Source of the DNA: Cohnella lupini | Lineage (GTDB): Bacteria > Bacillota > Bacilli > Paenibacillales > Paenibacillaceae | Direction of reading: 5' to 3' | DNA length: 64,000 nt | Assembly (NCBI RefSeq): GCF_003386205.1 | Contig: NZ_QRDY01000001.1 | Location: 558,001 to 622,000, forward strand | Shown: positions 26,089-35,365 of the stretch, in pieces | Layout of the letters: every line of letters starts with the position of its first letter | How positions within the stretch are numbered: the stretch's first letter is position 1 | Translations under genes and position numbers: made by a program | The notes under the pieces: model-generated | Seen by the model: the letters and a program-made list of their open reading frames with translations, nothing else | The model's database searches: none | What the model was told of the DNA's origin: nothing

Positions 26089-27231
26089 ATGAAAAAGATT
26101 GCCGTTCTCGGGAGTACGGGCTCCATCGGAACCCAAACGCTCGACGTCATATCGCGTTATCCGGAGGACTTTGAAGTTGTCGGCTTGGCTGCCGGTAACA
26201 ATGCGGCTCTGCTGCTGGAACAAGCGAGGCAATTTAAGCCGAAGTGGGTTTCGGTCGGAAATGAAGCTTTGGCAGACCGGCTCCGCTCGGAATTGCCGAC
26301 TGACGTAAAAGTCCTACACGGAGAAGAGGGACTGATTGAAATCGCGGGCGGATCCGGAGCTGATTACGTCGTCTGCGCCTTGGTCGGTAGCTTAGGGCTA
26401 AAGTCTACGCTGGCGGCAATCGAGGCTGGAGCCGATATCGGGCTTGCCAATAAGGAATCGCTAGTGACGGCCGGGCATCTCGTTACGGAGAAGGCAAGGC
26501 AACGCGGCGTTTCCATCCTACCCGTCGATAGCGAGCATTCGGCCATTTTTCAATGCTTGAACGGGGAGAATATGAAAACGGTCAAACGTCTAATGATAAC
26601 GGCATCCGGAGGCAGCTTCCGTCATCTCGATCGAGCGCAATTGCTAGACGTGACGGTGGAGGACGCCTTGAAGCATCCGAATTGGAGCATGGGCGCTAAG
26701 ATTACGATAGATTCGGCAACGATGGTCAATAAGGGACTGGAGGTCATCGAAGCACACTGGTTATTCGGGTTGGCTTACGATCGGATAGATGTCGTCCTCC
26801 ATCCCGAGAGCATCGTGCATTCGATGGTTGAATTCGTGGATACTAGCGTAATGGCGCAGTTAGGCAATCCGGATATGCGAGTGCCGATTCAATACGCGCT
26901 AACTTACCCGGAACGCAAAGCATCCCCCGCTTCGCCCCTAGATTTGCTTAAGCAGGGAACGCTCCACTTCAGCCCTATGGATTTCGATCGGTATCCTTGC
27001 ATTCGATTAGCTTACGAGGCCGGACGAGCGGGCGGCACATCCCCTACGGTGTTCAGCGCGGCCAACGAAATCGCCGTCGCGCGGTTTCTGCAGGGCGAAA
27101 TTTCGTTTCTTGCGATCGAAGCGATCATCGAGAAGGTTCTCTCGCGTCATACGGTAGTAGCCGCTCCGAGCTTGGAAGCCATCCTGGAGACGGATGCGTG
27201 GGCAAGACTTGAAGCATCGGCTATGCAATAA
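26089..27231 (+). CDS. dxr: 1-deoxy-D-xylulose-5-phosphate reductoisomerase
   Basis: 380 residues. The NADPH-binding [14 protein letters not shown] is at the N-terminus. Substrate/metal regions [47 protein letters not shown] and [21 protein letters not shown] follow. It converts DXP to MEP, the committed step of the non-mevalonate isoprenoid pathway, supplying UppS in the same cluster. The ribosome site AGCGGAGG is well spaced from ATG 26089. Confidence 0.97.
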   Translation: MKKIAVLGSTGSIGTQTLDVISRYPEDFEVVGLAAGNNAALLLEQARQFKPKWVSVGNEALADRLRSELPTDVKVLHGEEGLIEIAGGSGADYVVCALVGSLGLKSTLAAIEAGADIGLANKESLVTAGHLVTEKARQRGVSILPVDSEHSAIFQCLNGENMKTVKRLMITASGGSFRHLDRAQLLDVTVEDALKHPNWSMGAKITIDSATMVNKGLEVIEAHWLFGLAYDRIDVVLHPESIVHSMVEFVDTSVMAQLGNPDMRVPIQYALTYPERKASPASPLDLLKQGTLHFSPMDFDRYPCIRLAYEAGRAGGTSPTVFSAANEIAVARFLQGEISFLAIEAIIEKVLSRHTVVAAPSLEAILETDAWARLEASAMQ

Positions 27232-27317
27232 AACGCAAGGTTGTATTCTCTTGTAACGGCTCGGAGAATAATGTTAATCTAAGGACAGCCGTTTGCCGCG
27301 GTACGAAGGGGTTGGAA

Positions 27318-28583
27318 ATGATGGAAAATATACAGATCGCGTTATCGATCGTGCTGATGTTCTTCTTATTGGTGTCGCTGCACGAATGGGGTCATTATTA
27401 TTTCGCACGCAGGGCGGGTATCTTGGTCCGCGAGTTCGCGATCGGATTCGGGCCGAAGCTGTTTTCCATCAAACGCGGGGAAACCCGGTACACGTTGCGC
27501 TTGTTGCCAATCGGCGGATTCGTGCGGATGGCCGGGGAGGATCCGGAGCTCGTCGAAGTTCAGCCCGGACAGACGCTAGCCGTCCGCGTGAAGGACGATC
27601 AGGTCACCCGTCTATACTTGGACCGCTTAGATGAACGATCCGGCGTCATGCGCGGAGAAGTGAAGGCGCTCGATCTGGAAAAAGACTTATATATCGCGTT
27701 GGACGTTGACGGCGACATCGAAAGGTACTCCTTGCATCCACAAGCCCTGATTATCGCCAGAGGCCGGGAGACGCAGATAGCGCCTCTCGATCGCCAATTC
27801 GGGCATAAGCCCGTTCGTAAGAGAGCATTGGCTATAGTCGCCGGACCGGTGATGAACTTCTTGCTGGCTTTCGTCTTGTTTGCCACCTTCTTGCTCATTC
27901 AAGGAGTTCCGCTTGAAAATTCGTCCAAAGTGTTTATTTCCAAGGTTCTTCCCGATACGCCAGCGGAACAATCCGGGTTAACGGACGGGGACTGGGTGAA
28001 ATCCGTCAACGGCGAGCCGGTCGGCGGAGACGTCGATAAGTTCGTCGCGCAGATCAATGCCTCCAAGGGCAAGACGATGAACTGGGTCGTCGATCGGGAC
28101 GGAACGGATGTCCCTCTTACCGTAACTCCCGACGCCACTACGGGGAAAATCGGAATCTATCCTGCCGGAGAAATGAGAAGTCCGACCGCCGTCGAAACCA
28201 TACAATACGCGGGTAACTCGATGGTCGAGATGACCAAAATTATTTTTGATAGCTTTAGGAAGCTGATTTTCGGCGAATTCAAGCTGGACGATCTGGGCGG
28301 GCCGGTCAAAACAACGCAAGTAAGCATCGAGATCGCGCGCGAGGGTATTGACCAGTTAACGTTATGGGCCGCCATGCTTAGCTTGTACCTTGGGATATTC
28401 AATCTTCTGCCGATACCGGCGCTGGATGGAAGCCGATTATTATTCCTTGGTATAGAAGCGATCCGGGGCAGACCGATCGATCCTAATCGGGAAAGCATGG
28501 TGCATTTAGTCGGTTTCGCCATGCTCATGCTACTGATGATCGTGGTCACGTATAACGATATCGTTGGATTGGTAACAAATTAA
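27318..28583 (+). CDS. rseP: Site-2 intramembrane metalloprotease RseP/RasP
   Basis: 421 residues. The zinc motif HEWGH lies in the first transmembrane helix. A PDZ domain occupies about residues 205-280 (LPDTPAEQSGLTDGDWVKSV), and the third active-site motif FNLLPIPALDGSRL is in a late helix. It cleaves anti-sigma factors and membrane proteins such as cell-division FtsL and signal peptides. AAGGGG (27306-27311) fits ATG 27318 or 27321; the TTG at 27312 abuts it and is unlikely. An ~80-residue insertion before the PDZ domain (about 80-165) makes it similar in size to the Bacillus RasP. Confidence 0.94.
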   Translation: MMENIQIALSIVLMFFLLVSLHEWGHYYFARRAGILVREFAIGFGPKLFSIKRGETRYTLRLLPIGGFVRMAGEDPELVEVQPGQTLAVRVKDDQVTRLYLDRLDERSGVMRGEVKALDLEKDLYIALDVDGDIERYSLHPQALIIARGRETQIAPLDRQFGHKPVRKRALAIVAGPVMNFLLAFVLFATFLLIQGVPLENSSKVFISKVLPDTPAEQSGLTDGDWVKSVNGEPVGGDVDKFVAQINASKGKTMNWVVDRDGTDVPLTVTPDATTGKIGIYPAGEMRSPTAVETIQYAGNSMVEMTKIIFDSFRKLIFGEFKLDDLGGPVKTTQVSIEIAREGIDQLTLWAAMLSLYLGIFNLLPIPALDGSRLLFLGIEAIRGRPIDPNRESMVHLVGFAMLMLLMIVVTYNDIVGLVTN

Positions 28584-28647
28584 GACTTTTAGAGCGTTTC
28601 GCTAGAAGAACGCATCGTAAGCATAAGCCAGGAGCTGGAGGATCATC

Positions 28648-30096
28648 ATGTCGAAGGAAAAAGGATTCGTAACGGAAATTACCCCTCAGAGCGAAGATTT
28701 CTCGCGTTGGTATATCGACGTTATCAAGAAAGCGGAATTAATGGACTATTCTCCCGTTCGCGGCTGCATCGTGTTTCGTCCGGACGGGTACGAGCTATGG
28801 GAGAATATGCAGAAGGAGCTTGACCAACGGTTCAAGGACACGGGCCACCGTAATGCTTACTTCCCGTTGTTCATTCCGGAGAGCTTCTTCAATAAGGAAA
28901 AAGAGCACGTGGAAGGCTTTAATCCCGAGCTTCCGTTCGTCACCGAGGCCGGCGGGGAGCAGTTGGAGGAGAAGCTCGCGATCCGTCCGACGTCGGAGAC
29001 GATGTTCGGGCACATGTACGCGAAGTGGATCAATTCTTACCGCGATCTGCCGCTGTTGATCAATCAGTGGGCAAACGTCGTTCGTTGGGAAAAAAGAACT
29101 TTGCCGTTCTTGCGGACAAGCGAGTTTCTATGGCAGGAAGGCCATACCGCCCACGAAGACGAAACGGATGCGCGCAAGGAAACGATGCAAATGCTCGACG
29201 TGTACACGGATTTCGTCCAGAACGTATTAGCTATACCGGTCATTAAAGGACAGAAGACGCCATCCGAGAGATTCGCAGGCGCCGTGGATACGTTTTCGAT
29301 CGAAGCGATGATGAAGGACGGACGAGCGGTTCAAGCGGGAACGTCGCATTACCTCGGCACGAAATTCGCCGTCGCGTTCGATATTAAATATCTCGACCGC
29401 GAGAATACGCAACAATATTGCCATACGACATCGTGGGGAGTTAGCACTCGCTTAATCGGGGCATTGATCATGGTGCACGGAGACGATCGCGGTCTCGTGC
29501 TACCTCCGAAGGTCGCGGCTACTCAAGTCGTCATGATCCCGATCGGACCTCCGAAAACCAGGGAAGTCGTAATCGGCAAGACGGACGAGCTGTTCGCTCA
29601 GCTTAAAGCAGCCGGAATCCGCGTTCGCGTGGACGATCGCGCGGACGTATCTCCGGGCTGGAAGTTCAATGAATACGAGATGCGCGGCATACCAATCCGT
29701 CTCGAGCTCGGACCTCGCGATCTGGAGAACGGTCAATGCGTACTTGTCTCACGCGTCAGCGGGGAGAAGAAGTCGGTGCCGATCGACAATCTCGTCGAAG
29801 AAGTCAAATCGCTGCTAGAGCAAATCCATAACGATATGTTCGAACGGGCGCTTGCTTTCCGGCAGGACAACTTTTATTCGATAGATACGCTCGACGAGTA
29901 CAAAGCGGCGATCGAAGAGAAGCGAGGCTTTGCGTTGGCAGGCTGGTGCGGTTCGGATGCGTGCGAGAAGCAGGTAAAGGAAGAGACGGGAGCGACGAGT
30001 CGGAATATTCCGTTCGAGCCTGCCGAGAAAAAATCGACTTGCCTCGTTTGCGGAGACGCGGCGGAGCATACGGTCGTATTTGCGAGAGCTTACTAA
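28648..30096 (+). CDS. proS: Prolyl-tRNA synthetase, archaeal/eukaryotic type
   Basis: 482 residues of class II synthetase. Motif 2 is LRTSEFLWQEGHTAHEDETD and motif 3 is TRLIGALIMVHGDDRGLVLP. The N-terminus (KGFVTEITPQSEDFSRWYID) and the C-terminal Cys-rich domain (AGWCGSDACEK, then STCLVCGD) mark the archaeal-type ProRS, which lacks the ~180-residue editing insertion of the standard bacterial enzyme. It charges tRNA-Pro. It sits where B. subtilis has its bacterial-type proS, between rasP and polC, so this looks like replacement of one form by another. Confidence 0.94.
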   Translation: MSKEKGFVTEITPQSEDFSRWYIDVIKKAELMDYSPVRGCIVFRPDGYELWENMQKELDQRFKDTGHRNAYFPLFIPESFFNKEKEHVEGFNPELPFVTEAGGEQLEEKLAIRPTSETMFGHMYAKWINSYRDLPLLINQWANVVRWEKRTLPFLRTSEFLWQEGHTAHEDETDARKETMQMLDVYTDFVQNVLAIPVIKGQKTPSERFAGAVDTFSIEAMMKDGRAVQAGTSHYLGTKFAVAFDIKYLDRENTQQYCHTTSWGVSTRLIGALIMVHGDDRGLVLPPKVAATQVVMIPIGPPKTREVVIGKTDELFAQLKAAGIRVRVDDRADVSPGWKFNEYEMRGIPIRLELGPRDLENGQCVLVSRVSGEKKSVPIDNLVEEVKSLLEQIHNDMFERALAFRQDNFYSIDTLDEYKAAIEEKRGFALAGWCGSDACEKQVKEETGATSRNIPFEPAEKKSTCLVCGDAAEHTVVFARAY

Positions 30097-30104
30097 CACA
30101 TATG

Positions 30105-30150
30105 GCAGCCGCGTCTGGACATATCGTCCTCTCGCGGCTGCTTTCTGCTC
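30105..30150 (+). terminator. Probable terminator after proS
   Basis: A 9-base perfect stem (30105-30113 with 30133-30141) and an inner 4-base stem (GGAC/GTCC) around a TCT/TCT internal loop are followed by TTTCTGCTCT. The T tract is weak, so termination may be partial. Confidence 0.55.
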
Positions 30151-30169
30151 TGGCGCCTACCTTTTTCTG

Positions 30170-30198
30170 TTGATGACGGGATGGCGTTCAGGTAGAAT
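30170..30198 (+). promoter_or_regulatory. Sigma-A-type promoter for polC
   Basis: TTGATG (30170-30175) and TAGAAT (30193-30198) are separated by exactly 17 bases, close to consensus. It would start a ~115-base leader before polC. Confidence 0.7.
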
Positions 30199-30321
30199 AA
30201 TAGAAAGCGAGAAAGTCAGCTTCTGATTGAATAGAGCGTCGGGAAACGTCGAAGCGTCCGGTGCCTATTCACGGAAGCTTTTATATTTGCGGGGAATGCA
30301 AGGACAGAGAGGAACGTGGGA

Positions 30322-33300
30322 ATGCAGCCGACGGAAGATGGACGCAAACGGTTCGAGGTACTGCTGCAGCAGGCGGAGCTGCCGACCGAGTGGTTAGGGC
30401 AGCATTTTCGGGACGGACATATCGAGAAGGTGGAAATTAGCCGATCCCGCAAAGAGTGGACATTCTATATCGGAAAGAACGCTTTGCTACCCAAATCGAT
30501 CTATATGGGTTTTATCGAAAGGGTTAAGACAAAGCTTGGACATATCGCGGAAATCAAGAAAGTATTCCATTACGGGGAAGCCGTATCAACTGAAAATATC
30601 GTTCGCGAGTATTGGTCGGTCTTCGTGGAAGGCATACAGCAGGAAATCGTTTCGGTCAACGGTTGGTTGGCGAAAGCCGATCTGGCAGTCGATGGAGACA
30701 TCCTAACGATTACGTTGCTTAACGGCACGAATTTCGAATTAGCCCGGAAGAAAGAGATAGACGTACTGGCCGCGCGATTTTACGAGGAGCGGTTCCAACG
30801 GATTTGCCGGGTAAAGCTCGCCGTCGGCGAGTCGAAACCGGAAACGTATACGGAATTCACTCAGAAGATCGAGCAAGAGAACCGTGCCGCGATCGAGCAG
30901 ATCATGGCCAGCGTAAGAGACGAAGCGCCAATTGAAGAGGGCGGCGAGCCTCCGCAAGTACTGCAACACGGTTACGAGATCAAGGAAGCCGCCGTTCCGA
31001 TCCAGGAAATTCGCGAGGAAGAGAAGAAGGTCACGGTGCAAGGCGTTATATTCGGATTGGAGACGAAAGAGCTCCGGACCGGAAGCACGTTGTTCCAGTG
31101 CTCGATTACCGACTTCTCGGATTCCTTGTCCATCAAGATTTTCGGCAAGAACAAAGAAGACATTAAGATGCTTGGTTTGCTTGCCAATGGTAAATGGGTG
31201 AAGATGCGAGGCAAGGTCGAATACGATCGGTTTCTTAATCCTCCGGAGCTGGTCATGTTCCCGAGCGATATCCGCGAAGTTCTCGCGCCTTCGGAGCCAA
31301 AGGATACGGCCGAGGAGAAACGCGTCGAGTTCCATCTGCATACGACGATGAGCACGATGGACGCGGTTACGCCCGTGGATGCATACATAAAAACGGCAGC
31401 CAAATGGGGACACAAGGCGATCGCGGTGACCGACCATGCTAACGTTCAATGTTTTCCCGATGCCGCTAAAGCCGGCAAGAAGCATGGCATTAAAGTGATG
31501 TACGGCGTCGAAGCGAACGTCGTTAACGATGCTGTGCCGATGGTTATCCAACCAAGGGAGCAGAGCTTGTCCGATGCCGAGTACGTCGTATTCGATATCG
31601 AGACGACCGGCTTGTCGGTTACGAACAACAAAATTATCGAGCTCGCGGGCATCAAGATGGTAAACGGTCAGGAAATCGGCCGGTTCGAAACGTTCGTGAA
31701 CCCGCATGAGCCGATCCCCTATAATATTCAGCAATTAACTAACATTACAGACGAGATGGTCAAGGATGCGCCGGAGCTTGAGCCCAAACTCAAGGAATTC
31801 TTAGCTTTCATCGGAGATGCGGTGCTCGTGGCGCACAACGCCAGGTTCGACGTCGGTTTCATGCAGGAAGCTTGCAAGAAGCACGGTCTTCCACCGCTGC
31901 GGAATCCCGCGCTCGATACGCTTGAGCTCGCGAGGTTCCTCCATCCGACAATGAAGAATCACAGATTGAACACATTGGCATCGCTATACAAGGTTTCTCT
32001 CGAGAATCATCATAGAGCGATAGACGATACGATCGCGTTAGGCGGCATTCTAGTCGGCTTACTGAAGGATATCGCGGCTAAGGGCATCGACGAATTGCAC
32101 GCCTTGAACGAAGTAAACGTCAACAGTTGGAAGACGACGCGACCGTTCCATTGCGGTATCTACGCTTTGAACGCGATCGGCAAGAAAAATTTATACAAGC
32201 TTATCTCTTTGTCGCATACGGACTACATGAATCGGGTGGCTTGCATTCCGAAGAGCAAGCTTATCGAGCTTCGCGAGGGATTGCTCGTTATTTCGGGCTG
32301 CGAGAAGGGTGAATTGTTCGAGACCGTTCTCAATAAGTCGCAGGAGGAAGCGGAAGATATCGCGGCTTTCTACGATGTGCTGGAAGTACAGCCGATCGAT
32401 TTCTACATGCACCTGCTCGATAAGGGGCTGGTCGGAAGTCGCGCGGATTTAGAAGAAGCGCTTCGCCGCATCGTCAGAATCGGAGAGAAGCTGACCAAAC
32501 CGGTAATCGCTACGGGCAATGTACATTACTTGTTGCAGCGCGAGAAGATTTTCCGCGATATTACGATTAACGGTATTACGGGTTTCAGTCCGCTCAAGGA
32601 TCAGCGAAAACCGGATGCCCATTTCCGCACGACATCGGAAATGCTGGAAGCATTCCAATTTCTCGGCGCTGACAAGGCTTACGAGGTCGTCGTGAAGAAT
32701 ACTTCCGAGCTTGCGGACCGCTTCGAGGAAATCAAGCTGTTCCCGGATGAGCTGTTTACGCCGATTATCGAAGGAGCCGACGACGAAATTCGGGAAACCT
32801 GCTACGCGACGGCGAAAGGCATGTATGGCGACGAGCTTCCCGAAGTCGTGACGGCGCGGCTGGAGAAGGAGCTCGTGCCGATTATCAAGTACGGCTTCTC
32901 CGCCAACTATTTGATTTCCGAACGTCTTGTGAAGAAATCCAACAACGACGGCTATCTCGTCGGCTCTCGGGGGTCCGTAGGCTCGTCCGTCGTCGCCACG
33001 TTTCTCGGGATATCCGAGGTTAACCCGCTTCCGGCCCATTACTTATGCAAGAACGGCGATTGCAAGCATAGCGAATGGTTCTTGGACGGCAGCGTGCCGA
33101 GCGGCTTCGACTTGCCCGACAAGACATGCCCTCACTGCGGCACGATCATGCGAGGTGAGGGACAGGATATTCCGTTCGAGACTTTCCTCGGGTTCAAGGG
33201 CGACAAGGTTCCCGATATCGATTTGAACTTCTCGGGGGAATATCAGCCGCACGCGCACAATTATACGAAAGTACTTTTCAGCGAGAAAAGCGTCTTCCGC

Positions 33301-34635
33301 GCCGGAACGATCGGTACGGTCGCGGAGAAAACGGCATTCGGTTACACTAAGAAATATGAGGAAGAACAAGGGAAGTCGTGGCGTGGAGCGGAACTGAACA
33401 GGCTTGCTGCCGGGTGCACGGGCGTAAAGCGCAGTACCGGACAGCATCCCGGAGGAATCGTCGTCGTTCCGGATTATATGGAAGTGGAAGACATTACTCC
33501 GGTGCAATTCCCCGCGGACGATAAAAACTCGGAATGGAAAACGACCCATTTCGATTACCATGCCTTCGATGCGAATCTGCTCAAGCTCGATATCCTCGGC
33601 CACGACGATCCGACGATGATGCGAATGCTCCAAGATCTCACCGGCGTAGATCCGACGACGATTCCGATGAACGATCCAAAAGTCATGAGCATGTTCAATT
33701 CGGTGGAATCGCTCGGCGTTTCTCCTCATCAGATCCGATCGCCGGTCGCGACGTTCGGCGTTCCGGAGATGGGAACAAGATTCGTAAGGCAAATGCTCGA
33801 AGAAACGAAGCCCGCCTCCTTCGCCGATTTGCTGCAAATATCGGGTCTGTCGCATGGCACGGGGGTATGGATCGGCAACGCGCAAGAGTTGATCAAGAAC
33901 AATACGTGCACGATCAAGACGGTTATCGGTTGCCGCGATGACATTATGTTATTTCTTATTTATAAAGCCGGAATGGACGCATCCTTGGCTTTCAAGATTA
34001 CGGAAAGCGTGCGGAAAGGGAAGGGGCTTACTCCGGAGTGGATCGAAGAGATGAAACGCTGCAAAGTGCCGCAATGGTATATCGATTCCTGCCTTCGCAT
34101 CGAGTACATGTTCCCGAAAGCCCATGCCGCCGCTTATGTTATATCAGCGGTTAGGACGGCATATTTCAAATTATATTATCCGATCCAATATTACGCGACT
34201 TATTATTCCGTACGCGCCGCGGATTTCGATGTCGAGCTGTTCTGCCAAGGGTACGACGCGATTCTGAAGATGCTCCTCGAGATCGAGGAGAAAGGCTTCC
34301 AAGCGACGACCAAGGAAAAGAACATGATTTCGATTCTGGAGATGGGACTCGAGATGACCGCGCGCGGATTGAAGTTCAAATCCGTCGATCTGTACCGCTC
34401 GGAAGCGACTCGATTCATCATAGACGGAGATAGCTTGATTCCGCCTTTCGGATCGATCCCCGGCGTTGGGGAGAATGCCGCTCGCAACATCGCCGCATCC
34501 CGTCAAGAGGGGGAATTCCTGTCTATCGAGGACTTCCAGCAACGTTCCAAAGCGAGCAAGACGATCGTCGAAGTGCTGACCGGTTTAGGAGCCTTTAGGG
34601 GTCTTCCGGAGTCTAATCAGCTCATGTTGTTCTAA
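30322..34635 (+). CDS. polC: DNA polymerase III alpha subunit, PolC type
   Basis: 1437 residues, the low-GC Gram-positive replicative polymerase. In order are an N-terminal region and OB-fold (about 235-320), a PHP domain (about 333 onward, EFHLHTTMSTMDAVTPVDAY), an embedded DEDD proofreading exonuclease starting at VVFDIETTGLS (about 420), a zinc-binding cluster with CKNGDCKH and CPHCG (about 909-945), the palm with PDIDLNFSGEYQ (about 964), and C-terminal HhH and beta-clamp-binding parts, ending near NQLMLF. AGAGG (30308-30312) favours ATG 30322 over the upstream GTG 30316. Confidence 0.98.
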   Translation: MQPTEDGRKRFEVLLQQAELPTEWLGQHFRDGHIEKVEISRSRKEWTFYIGKNALLPKSIYMGFIERVKTKLGHIAEIKKVFHYGEAVSTENIVREYWSVFVEGIQQEIVSVNGWLAKADLAVDGDILTITLLNGTNFELARKKEIDVLAARFYEERFQRICRVKLAVGESKPETYTEFTQKIEQENRAAIEQIMASVRDEAPIEEGGEPPQVLQHGYEIKEAAVPIQEIREEEKKVTVQGVIFGLETKELRTGSTLFQCSITDFSDSLSIKIFGKNKEDIKMLGLLANGKWVKMRGKVEYDRFLNPPELVMFPSDIREVLAPSEPKDTAEEKRVEFHLHTTMSTMDAVTPVDAYIKTAAKWGHKAIAVTDHANVQCFPDAAKAGKKHGIKVMYGVEANVVNDAVPMVIQPREQSLSDAEYVVFDIETTGLSVTNNKIIELAGIKMVNGQEIGRFETFVNPHEPIPYNIQQLTNITDEMVKDAPELEPKLKEFLAFIGDAVLVAHNARFDVGFMQEACKKHGLPPLRNPALDTLELARFLHPTMKNHRLNTLASLYKVSLENHHRAIDDTIALGGILVGLLKDIAAKGIDELHALNEVNVNSWKTTRPFHCGIYALNAIGKKNLYKLISLSHTDYMNRVACIPKSKLIELREGLLVISGCEKGELFETVLNKSQEEAEDIAAFYDVLEVQPIDFYMHLLDKGLVGSRADLEEALRRIVRIGEKLTKPVIATGNVHYLLQREKIFRDITINGITGFSPLKDQRKPDAHFRTTSEMLEAFQFLGADKAYEVVVKNTSELADRFEEIKLFPDELFTPIIEGADDEIRETCYATAKGMYGDELPEVVTARLEKELVPIIKYGFSANYLISERLVKKSNNDGYLVGSRGSVGSSVVATFLGISEVNPLPAHYLCKNGDCKHSEWFLDGSVPSGFDLPDKTCPHCGTIMRGEGQDIPFETFLGFKGDKVPDIDLNFSGEYQPHAHNYTKVLFSEKSVFRAGTIGTVAEKTAFGYTKKYEEEQGKSWRGAELNRLAAGCTGVKRSTGQHPGGIVVVPDYMEVEDITPVQFPADDKNSEWKTTHFDYHAFDANLLKLDILGHDDPTMMRMLQDLTGVDPTTIPMNDPKVMSMFNSVESLGVSPHQIRSPVATFGVPEMGTRFVRQMLEETKPASFADLLQISGLSHGTGVWIGNAQELIKNNTCTIKTVIGCRDDIMLFLIYKAGMDASLAFKITESVRKGKGLTPEWIEEMKRCKVPQWYIDSCLRIEYMFPKAHAAAYVISAVRTAYFKLYYPIQYYATYYSVRAADFDVELFCQGYDAILKMLLEIEEKGFQATTKEKNMISILEMGLEMTARGLKFKSVDLYRSEATRFIIDGDSLIPPFGSIPGVGENAARNIAASRQEGEFLSIEDFQQRSKASKTIVEVLTGLGAFRGLPESNQLMLF

Positions 34636-34668
34636 GGTTGATCAGCCAGGGATGCAGGAAAGTTGTGG

Positions 34669-34698
34669 TTGCCAGCCGCTTTAAGGTTATGTTATATT
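34669..34698 (+). promoter_or_regulatory. Sigma-A-type promoter of the rimP-nusA-infB operon
   Basis: TTGCCA (34669-34674), an 18-base spacer and an extended -10 TGT-TATATT (hexamer 34693-34698) are present. Transcription would start near 34705, leaving a ~125-base leader before rimP. Confidence 0.7.
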
Positions 34699-34734
34699 AA
34701 TTTTGGTAATCATGTGGATATCACTGTCTGCAGA

Positions 34735-34766
34735 AGAGTGGGGAAACCCACTCTTTCCGTTTTGTC
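34735..34766 (+). terminator. Candidate attenuator hairpin in the rimP-nusA leader
   Basis: AGAGTGGG (34735-34742) and CCCACTCT (34747-34754) form a perfect 8-base stem with a GAAA tetraloop. It is followed by TTCCGTTTTGT, an interrupted T tract. Placement just after the operon promoter and before rimP fits an attenuator. In B. subtilis the nusA operon is autoregulated by a NusA-dependent leader terminator, and weak hairpins with interrupted T tracts are the NusA-dependent class. Confidence 0.6.
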
Positions 34767-34829
34767 TGCGGGTCTTTAAGGGTAAGACGGACTGCAGGAA
34801 TCCATTGGAGCATCGGGAGGTAAACCATT

Positions 34830-35291
34830 TTGAATTCAGCGCAAATCAAGTCCATCGTGGAGAACTTCGCGACTTCCTTCTTGGAGGAGAACGGTCTTTC
34901 TCTAGTGGACGTGGAATACGTGAAGGAAGGCAGCAACTGGTTTCTGCGCATATACGTGGATAAGGAAGGCGGCATCGACATCGACGATTGCGGCCGCGTT
35001 TCCGAATTCGTAAGCGCGAAGCTGGACGAACTGGATCCTATCGAAGAAGCGTATTTCCTTGAAGTCAGCTCCCCCGGCGCCGAGAGGCCGCTCAAGAAGG
35101 CGGAGGATATTACGAAAGCGGTAGGCAAACACGTGTTTGTCACTACTTACGAGCAGATTAATGGAGCCAAGGAGTTTGAAGGACGGCTGGACGGATTCGA
35201 CGGAACGACTATGATCGTGGTGATCGGACGCCGTAAACAAGCCATCCCTTACGATAAAGTGGCCTCCGCACGGCTGGCCATCGTTTTCTAA
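34830..35291 (+). CDS. rimP: Ribosome maturation factor RimP
   Basis: 153 residues, two alpha/beta domains. Characteristic are [39 protein letters not shown] and [15 protein letters not shown]. RimP assists 30S assembly around S12 and the central pseudoknot. The start is TTG (34830) with GGGAGGT (34815-34821). It heads the nusA-infB operon. Confidence 0.96.
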   Translation: MNSAQIKSIVENFATSFLEENGLSLVDVEYVKEGSNWFLRIYVDKEGGIDIDDCGRVSEFVSAKLDELDPIEEAYFLEVSSPGAERPLKKAEDITKAVGKHVFVTTYEQINGAKEFEGRLDGFDGTTMIVVIGRRKQAIPYDKVASARLAIVF

Positions 35292-35312
35292 TACCATTAT
35301 AGGGACGTCGAA

Positions 35313-35332
35313 TCGCAACGATAGCGTTGCGA
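35313..35332 (+). promoter_or_regulatory. Hairpin in the nusA 5' region
   Basis: TCGCAACG and CGTTGCGA form a perfect 8-base stem with an ATAG loop, about 30 bases before the nusA start. No T tract follows, so it is not a terminator. It may stabilise or control nusA mRNA. Confidence 0.5.
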
Positions 35333-35365
35333 GATTAAGCGTACACGAGGAGGAATAATCAAGAC

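Noticed and set aside
28584-28647. T-box leader before proS
   Set aside because: The gap is only 64 bases, too short for a T-box, and shows no T-box motif or terminator.
30739-31734. 331-residue reverse-strand frame inside polC
   Set aside because: It mirrors the codon bias of polC, has no recognisable motif or ribosome site, and polC is complete over it. Similar reverse frames in polC (33043-33885), infB (38616-39566) and pnp (44627-45439) are rejected for the same reason.
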